Origin: Paracoccus spongiarum | GTDB taxonomy: Bacteria; Pseudomonadota; Alphaproteobacteria; Rhodobacterales; Rhodobacteraceae | Length of the DNA: 64,000 bases | Direction of reading: 5' to 3' | Assembly (NCBI RefSeq): GCF_030732095.1 | Contig: NZ_JAVAMQ010000018.1 | Location: forward strand, 1 to 64,000 | In this document: in pieces, positions 1 to 8,231 of the stretch | Layout: every line of letters starts with the position of its first letter | Numbering within the stretch: the first letter of the stretch is position 1 | Position numbers and translations under genes: made by a program | The notes under the pieces: model-generated | What the model was told of the DNA's origin: nothing | Databases searched by the model: none | What the model saw: the letters and a program-made list of their open reading frames with translations, nothing else

Positions 1-336
1 CCTGCCCTGAGAAGGACAGAGACGATATCTGATAAGCCCGAGAAGTTAGTGGGTCTTCGCAGATCAAACCTTTTGGGACAGAGGTATCAGGAGTTTTGGG
101 ATATAACATGACTGCCCCCGCACTCCCCGTGGATATTTTCGCACAGAGGATGTCCGGGATTCAGTCTTTCTGAACGATTTCATGCGATCAGGACCATGCG
201 GTACAGGCGGGGACGCCGATGACCGTCACAGGAGATGCCACACCCCTTCCGGACGTGCGCCGGAACGGGGTGTGCGCCTCACCTCATCTTCTGTGCCCAA
301 ATATCCCCGCCGGAGGCGCCCGCCGCAGCCGGATGG
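1..336. other. intergenic region at window edge, no convincing gene
   Basis: The first 180 bases are visibly richer in A and T than the rest of the window. No reading frame here has both a good ribosome-binding site and typical codon use. A 21-codon frame at 108-173 exists, but its nearest AGGAG lies about 15 bases from the ATG, so it is not called. The right half holds a long hairpin at 239-274 and a short GC-rich motif at about 283-318, next to the end of the minus-strand oxidoreductase gene. The left part may be an upstream or downstream region of a gene outside the window. Confidence 0.5.
239..274. terminator. strong hairpin downstream of the quinone oxidoreductase gene
   Basis: Bases 239-246 (CACACCCC) pair with 267-274 (GGGGTGTG), and 247-252 (TTCCGG) pair with 260-265 (CCGGAA). 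The loop is 7 bases, with one bulged C at 266. The hairpin lies about 60 bases beyond the stop of the minus-strand gene that ends at 337. Neither side has a T run, so it may protect the mRNA 3' end or act as a weak terminator. Confidence 0.4.
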
Positions 337-1326
337 TCAGTCGCCGGCAACCTTCAGGACGATCTTGCCGACATGCTCGCTTGACTCCATGCGCCGATGG
401 GCGTCGGACGCCTCCGCGAGGTCGAACTGGCTGTCGATGGTGACCCCGACGGCGCCGCTGGCGATCAGCGGCCACAGCTTCTTGCGCAGGGCATCCGCGA
501 TCTCGGCCTTGGCCGTGTCGGACTGCGGACGCAGGGTCGAGCCGGTGAGGGTCAACCGCCGCGCCATGATCTGGGCGAAGTTCAACTCGACCTTGGGGCC
601 CTCGAGGAAGGCGATCATCACGAGCCGGCCGTCCGGCGCCAGCGTCCTCACGTTTCGCGGGATGTAGCTGCCGCCGACCATGTCGAGGATCAGGTCGGCG
701 CCGCCTTCCGAGGCCAGCCGCTTGGTGAAGTCCTCGCTGCGGTAGTTGATCGCCGTGGCGCCAAGCCCGGCGATTGCCGCGCATTTGGCATCGCTGCCCG
801 CCGTGGCGAAGACCCGCGCGCCAAGCGCATGGGCGATCTGGATCGCCATCATGCCGATGCCCGAGGTGCCGCCATGCACCAGGAACCGTTCGCCGCCCTT
901 CAGGCCGCCCCGCTGCACGACATTCGACCAGACGGTGAAGGCCGTCTCGGGCAGGCAGGCGCCTTCGCGCAGGTTCATGCCGCGCGGAATGCGCAGCGCG
1001 TGATCGGCGTGGCACACGGCGTATTCGGCATATCCCCCGCCGGGCAGCAGGGCGCAGACCATCTGCCCCTTGCGCCAGCGCGTGACGCCGGCGCCCAGCC
1101 CCACGATCTCGCCCGACGCTTCGAGACCGGGCAGGTCCGAGGCCGAGGGCGGCGGCGCGTAGGAGCCCTTGCGCTGCAACACGTCGGGCCGGTTCACCCC
1201 GGCATAGGCGATCCTGATCAGGATCTCGTCATGGCGCGGCACCGGCACCGGGCGGCGTGTCATCTGCAGCGCGTCGGCATCGCCGGGGGCGGCGATCTCG
1301 ACGGCATTCATCGCGTCGGGGAACAT
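337..1326 (-). CDS. NAD(P)H-quinone oxidoreductase, zinc-type alcohol dehydrogenase superfamily (PIG3/QOR type)
   Basis: A 329-aa medium-chain dehydrogenase/reductase of the quinone oxidoreductase branch, predicted to reduce quinones with NADPH in the cytosol. The N-terminal GroES-like domain contains the family stretch AGVNRPDVLQRKG near residue 45. The Rossmann domain shows the nucleotide-binding signature LVHGGTSGIGMMAIQIA near residues 148-164. Structural-zinc cysteines are absent, as expected for this branch. The ATG at 1326 follows GAGGAG at a 5-base spacing, which favours it over the internal ATG at 1311. The gene lies 9 bases after the COQ9 gene on the same strand, so the two are probably co-transcribed. 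The exact substrate is not shown by the sequence. Confidence 0.9.
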   Translation of the reverse strand: MFPDAMNAVEIAAPGDADALQMTRRPVPVPRHDEILIRIAYAGVNRPDVLQRKGSYAPPPSASDLPGLEASGEIVGLGAGVTRWRKGQMVCALLPGGGYAEYAVCHADHALRIPRGMNLREGACLPETAFTVWSNVVQRGGLKGGERFLVHGGTSGIGMMAIQIAHALGARVFATAGSDAKCAAIAGLGATAINYRSEDFTKRLASEGGADLILDMVGGSYIPRNVRTLAPDGRLVMIAFLEGPKVELNFAQIMARRLTLTGSTLRPQSDTAKAEIADALRKKLWPLIASGAVGVTIDSQFDLAEASDAHRRMESSEHVGKIVLKVAGD

Positions 1327-1335
1327 GCGGTCTCC

Positions 1336-2025
1336 TCAGTCGGTCGTGGTCGTGGTCCGGGCCGCCCTCTGTCCCGCCATGTGCCCGGGCAGGTCGCGTG
1401 CGTGCGGCGCGCGGACCCAGCCAAAGGCGGCGCGGCCCAGCATGGCCGCACCCGGCAGCTTGCTCAAGCGCGACTTGAGCGTTTCGATGCGCATCACGCC
1501 TTCGATCCGCCGATCCAGGAATTCGCGCGTCTGCCCCTGCGCCTCGGACTCGTCGCCCATCCAGAACAGCGTGGTGGCGCTGATCACCCCCGACAGGGTG
1601 GCGCGTTTTGTATACCAGGTCGCATCGTCGGACCGGTCGCCCAGACCGGTCCAGATGATGTCTGCGGTCTCCCAGACCAGCCGCGCCGCAAGCGCCGCGT
1701 GGTTGGGCAGCGCCAGGATCGCCGCGCCGGCGCGCACGATCTCGGGGTCGACGACGGACAGCCGATGCCAGACCGCATCCGCGACCCGGTCCCTGAACCT
1801 GCCTTGCGGCGGATATGCCGCCAGCCAGTCGCGCAATTCGGCGTCGTGGCGGCGATGATAGGCCGCCGCCAGCCCCGCCCCGCCCTGCGGGAACATGACC
1901 CGGGCATCGGCCTCGGACAGTCCCAGATCGCGTGCGCCCGCCATCAGGGCGCGATCGTTCATCCCGTCGAAGGGCACATGCAGCAGTGCCGCATCCAGCA
2001 GCGCGTCGCGGTCGTGTTCGGTCAT
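1336..2025 (-). CDS. COQ9 family protein (rpsU-divergently transcribed)
   Basis: A 229-aa COQ9-type protein. The family is a lipid-binding TetR-like fold that assists ubiquinone biosynthesis in mitochondria and Alphaproteobacteria. The N-terminal helical part (about residues 5-60) resembles a TetR-type domain without clear DNA-binding features. The C-terminal half carries family-like segments such as ETADIIWTGLGD, DATWYTKRATLSGV and FLDRRIEGVM. The start is placed at the ATG at 2025 (MTEHDRDAL) because the longer frame upstream has no COQ9-like sequence. It is divergent from rpsU with 92 bases between, the arrangement that gave the family its alphaproteobacterial name. It likely forms a unit with the downstream quinone oxidoreductase. 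Confidence 0.9.
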   Translation of the reverse strand: MTEHDRDALLDAALLHVPFDGMNDRALMAGARDLGLSEADARVMFPQGGAGLAAAYHRRHDAELRDWLAAYPPQGRFRDRVADAVWHRLSVVDPEIVRAGAAILALPNHAALAARLVWETADIIWTGLGDRSDDATWYTKRATLSGVISATTLFWMGDESEAQGQTREFLDRRIEGVMRIETLKSRLSKLPGAAMLGRAAFGWVRAPHARDLPGHMAGQRAARTTTTTD

Positions 2026-2117
2026 GTCGGCCTCATCTGGACAAAGGCGCCCGCCGCTGTTAAGGGGGCGCTTCCTGCAATCTATCAACTCTAACCTAGG
2101 AAGGTGGTGACAACCAC

Positions 2118-2324
2118 ATGCAGGTCAATGTTCGCGACAACAACGTCGAACAGGCGCTTCGTGCCCTGAAGAAAAAGCTTCAGCGCGAGGGTGTGTTCCG
2201 CGAGATGAAGCTTCGGCAGCATTTCGAGAAACCGTCGGTCAAGAAAGCCCGTGAAAAGGCCGAGGCCGTTCGCCGCGCCCGCAAGCTGGCCCGTAAGAAG
2301 GCACAGCGCGAAGGCGCGCTGTAA
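2118..2324 (+). CDS. rpsU: 30S ribosomal protein S21
   Basis: A 68-aa basic protein with the normal length and sequence of bacterial S21: [20 protein letters not shown] at the start and an Arg/Lys-rich C-terminal tail. It is a small-subunit protein near the mRNA exit region that helps initiation. AGGAAGG lies about 10 bases before the ATG. It stands alone on the plus strand, divergent from COQ9, and is followed by a strong terminator. A possible promoter is TGGACA at 2038 with TTAAGG at 2060 (16-base spacer), but this is only a weak match. Confidence 0.97.
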   Translation: MQVNVRDNNVEQALRALKKKLQREGVFREMKLRQHFEKPSVKKAREKAEAVRRARKLARKKAQREGAL

Positions 2325-2347
2325 GGCGACGCGATCAGCGCAATCCG

Positions 2348-2381
2348 AAAACCCCCGCTGGCCAGGCCATGCGGGGGTTTT
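2348..2381. terminator. bidirectional Rho-independent terminator between rpsU and lrp-like gene
   Basis: AAAACCCCCGC and GCGGGGGTTTT are perfectly complementary around a 12-base loop. The stem ends in a T run on the plus strand and, because of the A run on the other side, also on the minus strand. It lies 23 bases after the rpsU stop and 17 bases beyond the stop of the convergent Lrp-type gene, so it can serve both. Confidence 0.88.
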
Positions 2382-2397
2382 CCATGTCGGGCGGTCC

Positions 2398-2859
2398 CTA
2401 GACCGGGATGGCGGTGGTGCGGAACACCGTGCGCAGCGCAAAGCTGGAATGCATCTGCGCGACGCCGGGAAGCCGCGACAGGTGCTGGCGATGGATGCGG
2501 GCAAAGTCGTCGGTGTCCTCGACCACGATCTTCAGCAGGTAATCGGCCGTTCCCGCCATCAGGTGACATTCCAGCACATCCGGGATCGCCCGCACGCCGC
2601 GCTCGAAGGCGTCCAGCACCTCGTCGGCCTGGCCCGACAGGGTGATCTCGACGAAGACGGTGGTCTGGCGGCGCAGCGCCCGCGCGTCCAGCAGCGCCAC
2701 ATATCCCGAGATGACGCCGGCCTCTTCCAGTCGCTGCACCCGGCGATGGCAGGCCGAGGGCGACAGATGCACCCGCAGGGCCAGCTCGGCATTGCTGATT
2801 CGACCCTCTTTCTGAAGCAGGGCCAGAATCCGGCGGTCTGTTGCGTCAAGATCAGACAT
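2398..2859 (-). CDS. Lrp/AsnC family transcriptional regulator
   Basis: A 153-aa protein of typical Lrp/AsnC length. The N-terminal winged helix-turn-helix (about residues 4-60) shows LDATDRRILALLQKEGRISN and LSPSACHRRVQRLEEAG, the usual recognition helix. The C-terminal RAM/AsnC ligand-binding domain follows (about 68-145). It is divergent from alanine dehydrogenase, with 148 bases between the start codons. In many Proteobacteria an Lrp-type AldR/AlaR activates ald in response to alanine. Control of the neighbouring ald is therefore the likely role, inferred from position. It may also regulate itself. Confidence 0.93.
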   Translation of the reverse strand: MSDLDATDRRILALLQKEGRISNAELALRVHLSPSACHRRVQRLEEAGVISGYVALLDARALRRQTTVFVEITLSGQADEVLDAFERGVRAIPDVLECHLMAGTADYLLKIVVEDTDDFARIHRQHLSRLPGVAQMHSSFALRTVFRTTAIPV

Positions 2860-3007
2860 CGCCGCATGTTCTTCGACAATCGCCTAAATTTCCACCGGAT
2901 TCTTCCAGCCTGTCCCGCAGGATCGGGCCAGCTTCGCAGCACCTTTCGCGGCGGGGATGGCAGAATGGAGATCGGTTGCAACGCCATGACGAGGGGAGGA
3001 GACAGCG
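2860..3007. promoter_or_regulatory. divergent lrp-like/ald regulatory region
   Basis: These 148 bases separate the two divergent start codons and must hold the promoters of both genes. The left part is locally AT-rich (CGACAATCGCCTAAATTTCC near 2874). GAGGGGAGGAG near 2992 is the ald ribosome-binding site. No clear Lrp-type palindrome could be picked by eye. Confidence 0.45.
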
Positions 3008-4126
3008 ATGAGGATCGGATGCCCGAAAGAGGTGAAGCCGCAGGAATTCCGGGTCGGGCTGACGCCCTTCGCGGCAGCCGAGGCGATCCTGCGCGGCCAT
3101 GACGTGCTGATCGAGACCGGCGCCGGGCTTGGCGCGGGATTCACCGACGATGACTATACAGCCATCGGCGCCCAGATCGCCCCGGACGCGAAATCGGTCT
3201 TTGACGTCGCGGAACTGGTCATCAAGGTCAAGGAGCCGCAGGCGCCCGAGCGCGCGATGTTGCGCGAGGGGCAGGTGCTGTTTACCTATCTGCACCTGGC
3301 GCCCGATGCAGCGCAGACGCGGGACCTGCTGGCCTCGGGCGTCACCTCGATCGCCTACGAGACGGTGACCGACGCGCGCGGCGGCCTGCCGCTGCTGGCG
3401 CCGATGTCCGAGGTGGCGGGGCGGCTGGCGCCGCAGGTGGGTTCCTGGGCGCTGCAGAAGGCCAATGGCGGGCGCGGGGTGCTGATGGGCGGCGTGCCCG
3501 GCGTGCGTCCGGCGAACGTGGTCATCATCGGCGGTGGCGTGGTCGGCGCGGCGGCGGCGCGGGTGGCGGTCGGCATGGGCGCGAATGTCACGGTCATGGA
3601 CCGGTCCGTTCCGCGCCTCAGCTATCTGGACGACATCTTCATGGGCAAGCTGACCACCCAATATGCCAGCGCCGCTGCGACGGCCGAGCTGGTCCAGACG
3701 GCCGACATGGTGATCGGGGCGGTGCTGATCCCCGGCGCCGCGGCGCCGAAGCTGGTCAGTCGCGCGCAGCTTTCGACCATGCCGCAGGGCGCCGTGCTGG
3801 TCGATGTGGCCATCGACCAGGGCGGCTGCTTCGAGACCTCGCGGGCCACAACCCATCAGGACCCGGTCTACGAGGTCGACGGGATCGTGCATTACTGCGT
3901 CGCCAACATGCCCGGAGCGGTCGCGCGGACATCGACCCAGGCGCTGGGCAACGCCACCCTGCCCTTCCTGCTGGCCTTGGCCGGCAAGGGCTGGCGGCAG
4001 GCGATCCGCGATGACGCGCATCTGCGGGCCGGGCTGTCCACCCATCAGGGCCGGCTGACCTCGCCGCCGGTGGGCGAGGCCCTGGGGATCGAGGCGGTCA
4101 CCCCCGACCAGCTGCTGGCCGGGTAA
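3008..4126 (+). CDS. ald: alanine dehydrogenase
   Basis: A 372-aa NAD-dependent L-alanine dehydrogenase that interconverts alanine and pyruvate plus ammonia. It opens with [20 protein letters not shown], typical of the AlaDH/PNT N-terminal domain. The substrate lysine is in VIKVKEPQ (near residue 75) and the catalytic histidine in YLHLAP (near 96). The nucleotide-binding fold has [17 protein letters not shown] (near 173). VDVAIDQGG and [10 protein letters not shown] carry the conserved Asp and Asn of the active site. Length matches the family. GAGGGGAGGAG precedes the ATG. It is divergent from an Lrp-type regulator, which suggests alanine-responsive control. A GC-rich hairpin follows the stop. 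Confidence 0.97.
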   Translation: MRIGCPKEVKPQEFRVGLTPFAAAEAILRGHDVLIETGAGLGAGFTDDDYTAIGAQIAPDAKSVFDVAELVIKVKEPQAPERAMLREGQVLFTYLHLAPDAAQTRDLLASGVTSIAYETVTDARGGLPLLAPMSEVAGRLAPQVGSWALQKANGGRGVLMGGVPGVRPANVVIIGGGVVGAAAARVAVGMGANVTVMDRSVPRLSYLDDIFMGKLTTQYASAAATAELVQTADMVIGAVLIPGAAAPKLVSRAQLSTMPQGAVLVDVAIDQGGCFETSRATTHQDPVYEVDGIVHYCVANMPGAVARTSTQALGNATLPFLLALAGKGWRQAIRDDAHLRAGLSTHQGRLTSPPVGEALGIEAVTPDQLLAG

Positions 4127-4142
4127 GGGCACGCGCGACGAT

Positions 4143-4172
4143 CGACGGCGCCGCGGTCAGGCGGCGCCGTCG
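4143..4172. terminator. hairpin between ald and mscL
   Basis: CGACGGCGCCG (4143-4153) pairs perfectly with CGGCGCCGTCG (4162-4172) across an 8-base loop. It sits between the two convergent genes, 17 bases after the ald stop. No T run follows on either strand, so termination efficiency is uncertain. Confidence 0.55.
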
Positions 4173-4187
4173 GGCGCCCCGTCATGC

Positions 4188-4622
4188 TCAGGCCGCGCGG
4201 GCCGCCAGAAGATCGCGGATCTGGGCCAGCAGTTCCTCCTGCGTGGGGCCGGCCGGGGCGACCTCTTCCTGCTTTTTCGGAATCGCCATGTCGCGGGCGC
4301 GGTTCACGGCCTTGACCAGCAGGAACACCACCCAGGCGACGATGAGGAAGTTCAGCACCGCCATCAGGAACGACCCATAGGCAAAGATCGCAGCGCCCGA
4401 GGATCGTGCGGTGGCAAGGCTGGCGCCATCGGGAACATTGCCCGACATCACCAGATACTGGTCCGAGAAGTCGATGCCGCCGGTCAGAAGACCGATGATC
4501 GGGTTGATGAGATCGTCGACCATCGAACTGACGATCGCCGTGAACGCGGCACCGATGATGATGCCGACGGCCATGTCCATGACATTGCCGCGCGCAATGA
4601 ATTCCCTGAATTCCTTGATCAT
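4188..4622 (-). CDS. mscL: large-conductance mechanosensitive channel MscL
   Basis: A 144-aa MscL, the pentameric inner-membrane channel that opens under high tension during osmotic downshock. It starts [20 protein letters not shown], the highly conserved N-terminal helix and first half of TM1, and continues through [19 protein letters not shown]2 (about residues 75-100) and a charged C-terminal helix follow. The start at 4622 is fixed by homology; the open frame further upstream is not MscL-like. A terminator on the same strand ends 36 bases before the start, so mscL is probably transcribed on its own. Confidence 0.96.
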   Translation of the reverse strand: MIKEFREFIARGNVMDMAVGIIIGAAFTAIVSSMVDDLINPIIGLLTGGIDFSDQYLVMSGNVPDGASLATARSSGAAIFAYGSFLMAVLNFLIVAWVVFLLVKAVNRARDMAIPKKQEEVAPAGPTQEELLAQIRDLLAARAA

Positions 4623-4657
4623 GATTCTGTGCTGTCCCCTGTGACTCTGACTGGCTG

Positions 4658-4684
4658 AAAAAGCCGGGCCCAGTCTAGCCCGGC
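4658..4684 (-). terminator. Rho-independent terminator downstream of the dsbA-like gene
   Basis: On the minus strand GCCGGGC, an 8-base loop and GCCCGGC are followed directly by TTTTT (4662-4658). It lies about 100 bases past the stop of the DsbA-like gene and just upstream of mscL. It most likely ends the DUF721-dsbA transcript and insulates mscL. Confidence 0.75.
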
Positions 4685-4783
4685 CTCGCTCTCGGACCAA
4701 GTTGCAGCTTTGGTCAGCCGCTCACAGAGGGCAGCTTCGCCTATGCGCCGCCCGACAGGGGCGGACGCGCGGGCAAGGCAGGG

Positions 4784-5419
4784 TCAGTTCGCGGCCTCGG
4801 CCTCGGCCAGCTTGGCGTCGATGATCGCCTTCATGTCGTCCCAGGGCTGGTTCTGGACGGTCTCGCCGCCGATCACGAAGGTCGGCGTCGCTTCGATCTT
4901 GTCGGCGGTCGCGTTCTGCTGGAAGGTCGCGATCAGCTGCTGGGCCTTGGTGCCGTCATCCCAGCAGGCGGTCATCTGCTCTTCGGTCATGCCGGCCTTC
5001 AGGCCGATCTTGCGCAGATTGGCCGCGATCTCGTCGCCCGACCCGCCCGCCAGCCATTTCTTCTGGTCGTCGAACAGCATGTCCGAGACGGCAAAATACT
5101 TGTCGTCGCCGCCGCAGCGCGCAAGGATCCCGGCCCAGAGGCCGACCTGATCGAAATACACGTCGCGCTGGATGAAGCGGACCTTGCCGGTATCGACATA
5201 CTCGGCCTTCAGCTTCGGCCAGTTCTGGTCGTGGAAATTCGCGCAATGCCCGCAGGTGAAGCTGGCATATTCGATCACCGTCAGCGGCGCGTCCTCGGCG
5301 CCCATGGCGATGTCGGGCAAGGTCTCGACCTGCGCCGCCTCGGGGGCGGCGGCGTCCTGGGCCAGCGCTGGCGAGGCCAGCACAAGGGCCAGCGCGGTGG
5401 CGACAGAGCGGATCAGCAT
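4784..5419 (-). CDS. DsbA family thiol:disulfide oxidoreductase (exported)
   Basis: A 211-aa periplasmic protein with a signal peptide of about 20 residues (MLIRSVATALALVLASPALA). The thioredoxin-fold DsbA domain follows, with active site C56-G-H-C59 in YASFTCGHCANFH and a cis-proline in EATPTFVIGGE near residue 170. Such proteins oxidise or isomerise disulfides in exported proteins. The single CXXC domain with a thioredoxin_4-like helical insert fits DsbA rather than the dimeric DsbC. The ATG overlaps the stop of the DUF721 gene by a few bases, so the two are translationally coupled. The partner oxidase (DsbB) is not in the window. Confidence 0.92.
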   Translation of the reverse strand: MLIRSVATALALVLASPALAQDAAAPEAAQVETLPDIAMGAEDAPLTVIEYASFTCGHCANFHDQNWPKLKAEYVDTGKVRFIQRDVYFDQVGLWAGILARCGGDDKYFAVSDMLFDDQKKWLAGGSGDEIAANLRKIGLKAGMTEEQMTACWDDGTKAQQLIATFQQNATADKIEATPTFVIGGETVQNQPWDDMKAIIDAKLAEAEAAN

Positions 5420-5955
5420 GGAATGTCCTTTCGGTTCCTTCGGGAAGTGAGGTTGAGCGCCAGCAAGGCCATCGCCTCGGCCAGCGCCGGATCGTCGAAT
5501 TGCGCGGCAACATCGCGCGCCCGTTCCCGGGCGGCAGGGTCGGGTGCCGCCTCGCGGCGCGGAGCCGGGGCGAACTGCGCCTGGCCTTCGGCAAAGCCGC
5601 TGGCGGCGGTCTGGGTCAAGGCGATCTTCTGGATCGCGTTGTAGCCATAGCAGGCGTTCACACGCTCGCGCAGCAGGGGCATCTGCATCTCGACCAGCGG
5701 CGCGGAGGGCCCGGTCGTCAGCAGCGTCAGCGTGGCGCCAAAACCGCCCCGGCCGTGGCTGATGCGCACCGGGCGGGTCATGCGGGCCAGCGATTCGCCG
5801 GCGATCTCGGGCCAGTGGGTCAGCAGACGGCTGACGGCGAAGCCGCGCCCCTCGGCGGCCTTCTGGACCCGCTCGCCCAGCAGGGACGCGGCGGCCTCGA
5901 AGCCGCGCCTGCGGCGCCGGGGCGCGGTCTTGGTGCTGTCTGGCCTCTGTGCCAT
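5413..5955 (-). CDS. DUF721 (DciA-like) protein
   Basis: A 180-aa protein with a basic N-terminal tail (KTAPRRRRRGFEAAASLLGE) followed by a DUF721 domain. Family features are FAVSRLLTHWPEIAGESLA and the segment around residues 75-110 ending in ERVNACYGYNAIQKI. DUF721 includes DciA, the ancestral loader of the replicative helicase DnaB in bacteria lacking DnaC, and helicase loading is the likely but unproven role here. The ATG at 5955 was chosen because homology begins there. The next gene (DsbA-like) overlaps its stop. It is divergent from mutY; the 85-base gap should hold both promoters. Confidence 0.8.
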   Translation of the reverse strand: MAQRPDSTKTAPRRRRRGFEAAASLLGERVQKAAEGRGFAVSRLLTHWPEIAGESLARMTRPVRISHGRGGFGATLTLLTTGPSAPLVEMQMPLLRERVNACYGYNAIQKIALTQTAASGFAEGQAQFAPAPRREAAPDPAARERARDVAAQFDDPALAEAMALLALNLTSRRNRKDIPC

Positions 5956-6040
5956 TCCCGCCTGATCGGTTATCACGCGCTCATCATTAGTCAGCGGGCG
6001 GCAGGGATGAAAGCGCACAACATCGCGGGAGGGCTGAAAA

Positions 6041-7069
6041 TTGCGTGACGACAGGGTGATCGCACCGGCCTTGCTGGCCTGGTATGACCGCCACGCCCGC
6101 GTGCTGCCCTGGCGGGTGCCGCCCGGCGCCTCGGTCCGCGCCGATCCCTACCGCGTCTGGCTGTCCGAAGTGATGCTGCAACAGACCACCGTCGCCGCCG
6201 TGCGCGACTACTTCCTGCGCTTTACCGCGCTGTGGCCCACCGTTCAGGACCTCGCCCGCGCCGATGACGCGCAGGTGATGGCCGAATGGGCCGGGCTCGG
6301 CTATTACGCCCGGGCGCGCAACCTGCTGGCCTGCGCCCGCGCGGTTGCGACCGCCGGCGAATTCCCCGTCACGCGCGAGGGGCTGCGCGCCCTGCCCGGC
6401 ATCGGCGCCTATACCTCGGCCGCGATTTCCGCGATCGCCTATGACCAGCCCGAGACCGTCGTCGATGGCAATGTCGAACGCGTGGTCGCGCGGCTCTTCG
6501 CGGTCGCCACGCCGCTGCCGGCCGCCAAGCCCGAGCTGACGGCGCTGGCCACCCGACTGACGCCCTCAACGCGGCCGGGCGATTTCGCGCAGGCGATGAT
6601 GGATCTGGGCGCGACGATCTGCACCCCGCGCAACCCCGCCTGCGGCTTCTGCCCGCTGAACGAAGCGTGCGAGGCCCGCGCGCAGGGCATCGCGACCGCG
6701 TTGCCCCGCAAGTCCCCGAAGCCGGCAAAGCCCGACCGCAGCGGCTTGGCCTGGGTCGCCCTCCAGGGCGATGCGGTGCTGCTGGAGGAACGCCCGGCCA
6801 AGGGTCTGCTGGGGGGCACGCTGGCGTTTCCCTCGGCGCTGTGGGACGGCCGCGACCTGCCGCCGCCGGGCGCGGCAGACTGGCGGGACCTGGGCGAGGT
6901 CCGGCATGTCTTCACCCATTTCAACCTCAGCCTGCGGGTGCTGGCGGGCGATCTGGACGGCACGCCGGGGCGCGGCCATCTGGTGCCGCTGCGTCACATC
7001 GACCGCAACGCCCTGCCGGGGCTGATGCGCAAGGTCTGGGATATGGCGCGGGCCGATTTCGCGACGTAA
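6041..7069 (+). CDS. mutY: A/G-specific adenine DNA glycosylase MutY
   Basis: A 342-aa glycosylase that removes adenine mispaired with 8-oxoguanine. Residues 41-50 (LSEVMLQQTT) contain the catalytic Glu43. LPGIGAYTSAAISAIA (118-133) is the helix-hairpin-helix, and Asp142 lies in VVDGNVERV. Cysteines 194, 201, 204 and 210 have the C-X6-C-X2-C-X5-C spacing of the 4Fe-4S loop. The C-terminal third is the NUDIX-like 8-oxoG recognition domain (EVRHVFTHFNLSLRV). The start is a TTG at 6041; an in-frame stop at 6035 rules out extension, and the next candidate is a GTG at 6056. The alkB-type gene follows after 10 bases. Confidence 0.95.
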   Translation: MRDDRVIAPALLAWYDRHARVLPWRVPPGASVRADPYRVWLSEVMLQQTTVAAVRDYFLRFTALWPTVQDLARADDAQVMAEWAGLGYYARARNLLACARAVATAGEFPVTREGLRALPGIGAYTSAAISAIAYDQPETVVDGNVERVVARLFAVATPLPAAKPELTALATRLTPSTRPGDFAQAMMDLGATICTPRNPACGFCPLNEACEARAQGIATALPRKSPKPAKPDRSGLAWVALQGDAVLLEERPAKGLLGGTLAFPSALWDGRDLPPPGAADWRDLGEVRHVFTHFNLSLRVLAGDLDGTPGRGHLVPLRHIDRNALPGLMRKVWDMARADFAT

Positions 7070-7079
7070 CATCACCCCC

Positions 7080-8219
7080 ATGAACGCCGATCAACGCAAC
7101 GGGCTGCCCCCTGCCCTGCCCTTCTGGATGTCGCTCGTGATGCTGCCGCTGGTGGTGCTGGCGGCGATGCGGGGCGGTCTGTGGTGGATGCTGCTGCCCG
7201 GTTATGCCTGGTATCTGACAACCGTGCTGGACGGCGTGCTGGGGCTGAACCCGCAGAACCCGGCCATCGACGGCGGGGACGGCCGGCTGGTCTGGCACCG
7301 GGCGGTCACGATCATCTGGTTTCCGCTGCAGGCCGCCGCGATCTTCGGGTCGATCTGGTATGCCGCCCAGTCCGGCCATCTGTCGGGGCTGGAAAAGCTG
7401 GGGCTGTTCTTCGGCATCGGCGTGCTGTCAGGCAGCATCGGCATCGTCTATGCCCATGAGCTGCTGCACCAGAAATCGCCGCTGGAACGCTGGCTGGGCG
7501 ACCTGCTGCTGGCCAGCGTGCTGTATTCGCATTTCCGCACCGAACATCTGCTGGTCCATCATTCCTGGGTCGGCACCCCGCGCGATGCGGTCTCGGCCCG
7601 CTATGGCGAGGGGTTCTATCGCTTTTTCGGGCGGGTGCTGCGCGAAGCCCCGGTCAGCGCCTGGCGGGCCGAGACACGGCGGCTGGCCCGCGCGGGTCGC
7701 GGCCCCCTTCATCGCGGCAACCCCTTCTGGCGCTACGCCGCGCTGCAGATCACGATGATCGGGCTGGCGCTGGCGCTGGGCGGCGCGCAGGGGCTGCTGC
7801 TGTTCCTGTTCCAGGCCTTCATCGCGGTCTGGCAGCTGGAGCTTGTGAACTATGTCGAGCATTACGGCCTGACCCGCCGCCATCTGGGCGACGGGCGATA
7901 CGAACACATCCTGCCGCGCCACAGCTGGAACGCCAGCCATACCGCCTCGAACTGGCTGCTGATCAACCTTCAGCGCCATTCGGATCACCACTACAAGCCC
8001 GACCGGCGCTTTCCGCTGCTGCAAAGCTATGGCACGGCGGAGGCGCCGCAACTGCCGCTTGGCTATCCTGCGATGACCTTCGTGGCGATGGTGCCGCGCT
8101 GGTGGCGGGCGCGGATGAACCCCCGTGTGCGCGCGTGGCGGCGGCAGTTCTATCCCGACATCACGGACTGGTCGGATTACGACCGCGGCACCCTGCCGAT
8201 GCCGCGCAACGCGCCCTGA
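7080..8219 (+). CDS. AlkB-type integral-membrane alkane 1-monooxygenase
   Basis: A 379-aa non-heme di-iron membrane hydroxylase that oxidises the terminal carbon of medium-chain alkanes. All four AlkB histidine signatures are present in order: YAHELLHQK (near 124), RTEHLLVHHSW (near 156), LVNYVEHYGLTRR (near 258) and LQRHSDHHYKPDRRF (near 298). Several hydrophobic segments precede and separate them, consistent with about six membrane spans. It begins 10 bases after mutY on the same strand and is probably read through from it. No rubredoxin or rubredoxin reductase gene, the usual electron donors, is nearby. Substrate range cannot be told; some relatives act on other lipids. Confidence 0.92.
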   Translation: MNADQRNGLPPALPFWMSLVMLPLVVLAAMRGGLWWMLLPGYAWYLTTVLDGVLGLNPQNPAIDGGDGRLVWHRAVTIIWFPLQAAAIFGSIWYAAQSGHLSGLEKLGLFFGIGVLSGSIGIVYAHELLHQKSPLERWLGDLLLASVLYSHFRTEHLLVHHSWVGTPRDAVSARYGEGFYRFFGRVLREAPVSAWRAETRRLARAGRGPLHRGNPFWRYAALQITMIGLALALGGAQGLLLFLFQAFIAVWQLELVNYVEHYGLTRRHLGDGRYEHILPRHSWNASHTASNWLLINLQRHSDHHYKPDRRFPLLQSYGTAEAPQLPLGYPAMTFVAMVPRWWRARMNPRVRAWRRQFYPDITDWSDYDRGTLPMPRNAP

Positions 8220-8231
8220 CGGCGCGGCGCC

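Noticed and set aside
108..173. 21-codon frame at the window start
   Set aside because: The AGGAG is about 15 bases from the ATG, the peptide has no recognisable pattern and the frame is short in an AT-richer region, so chance is likely.
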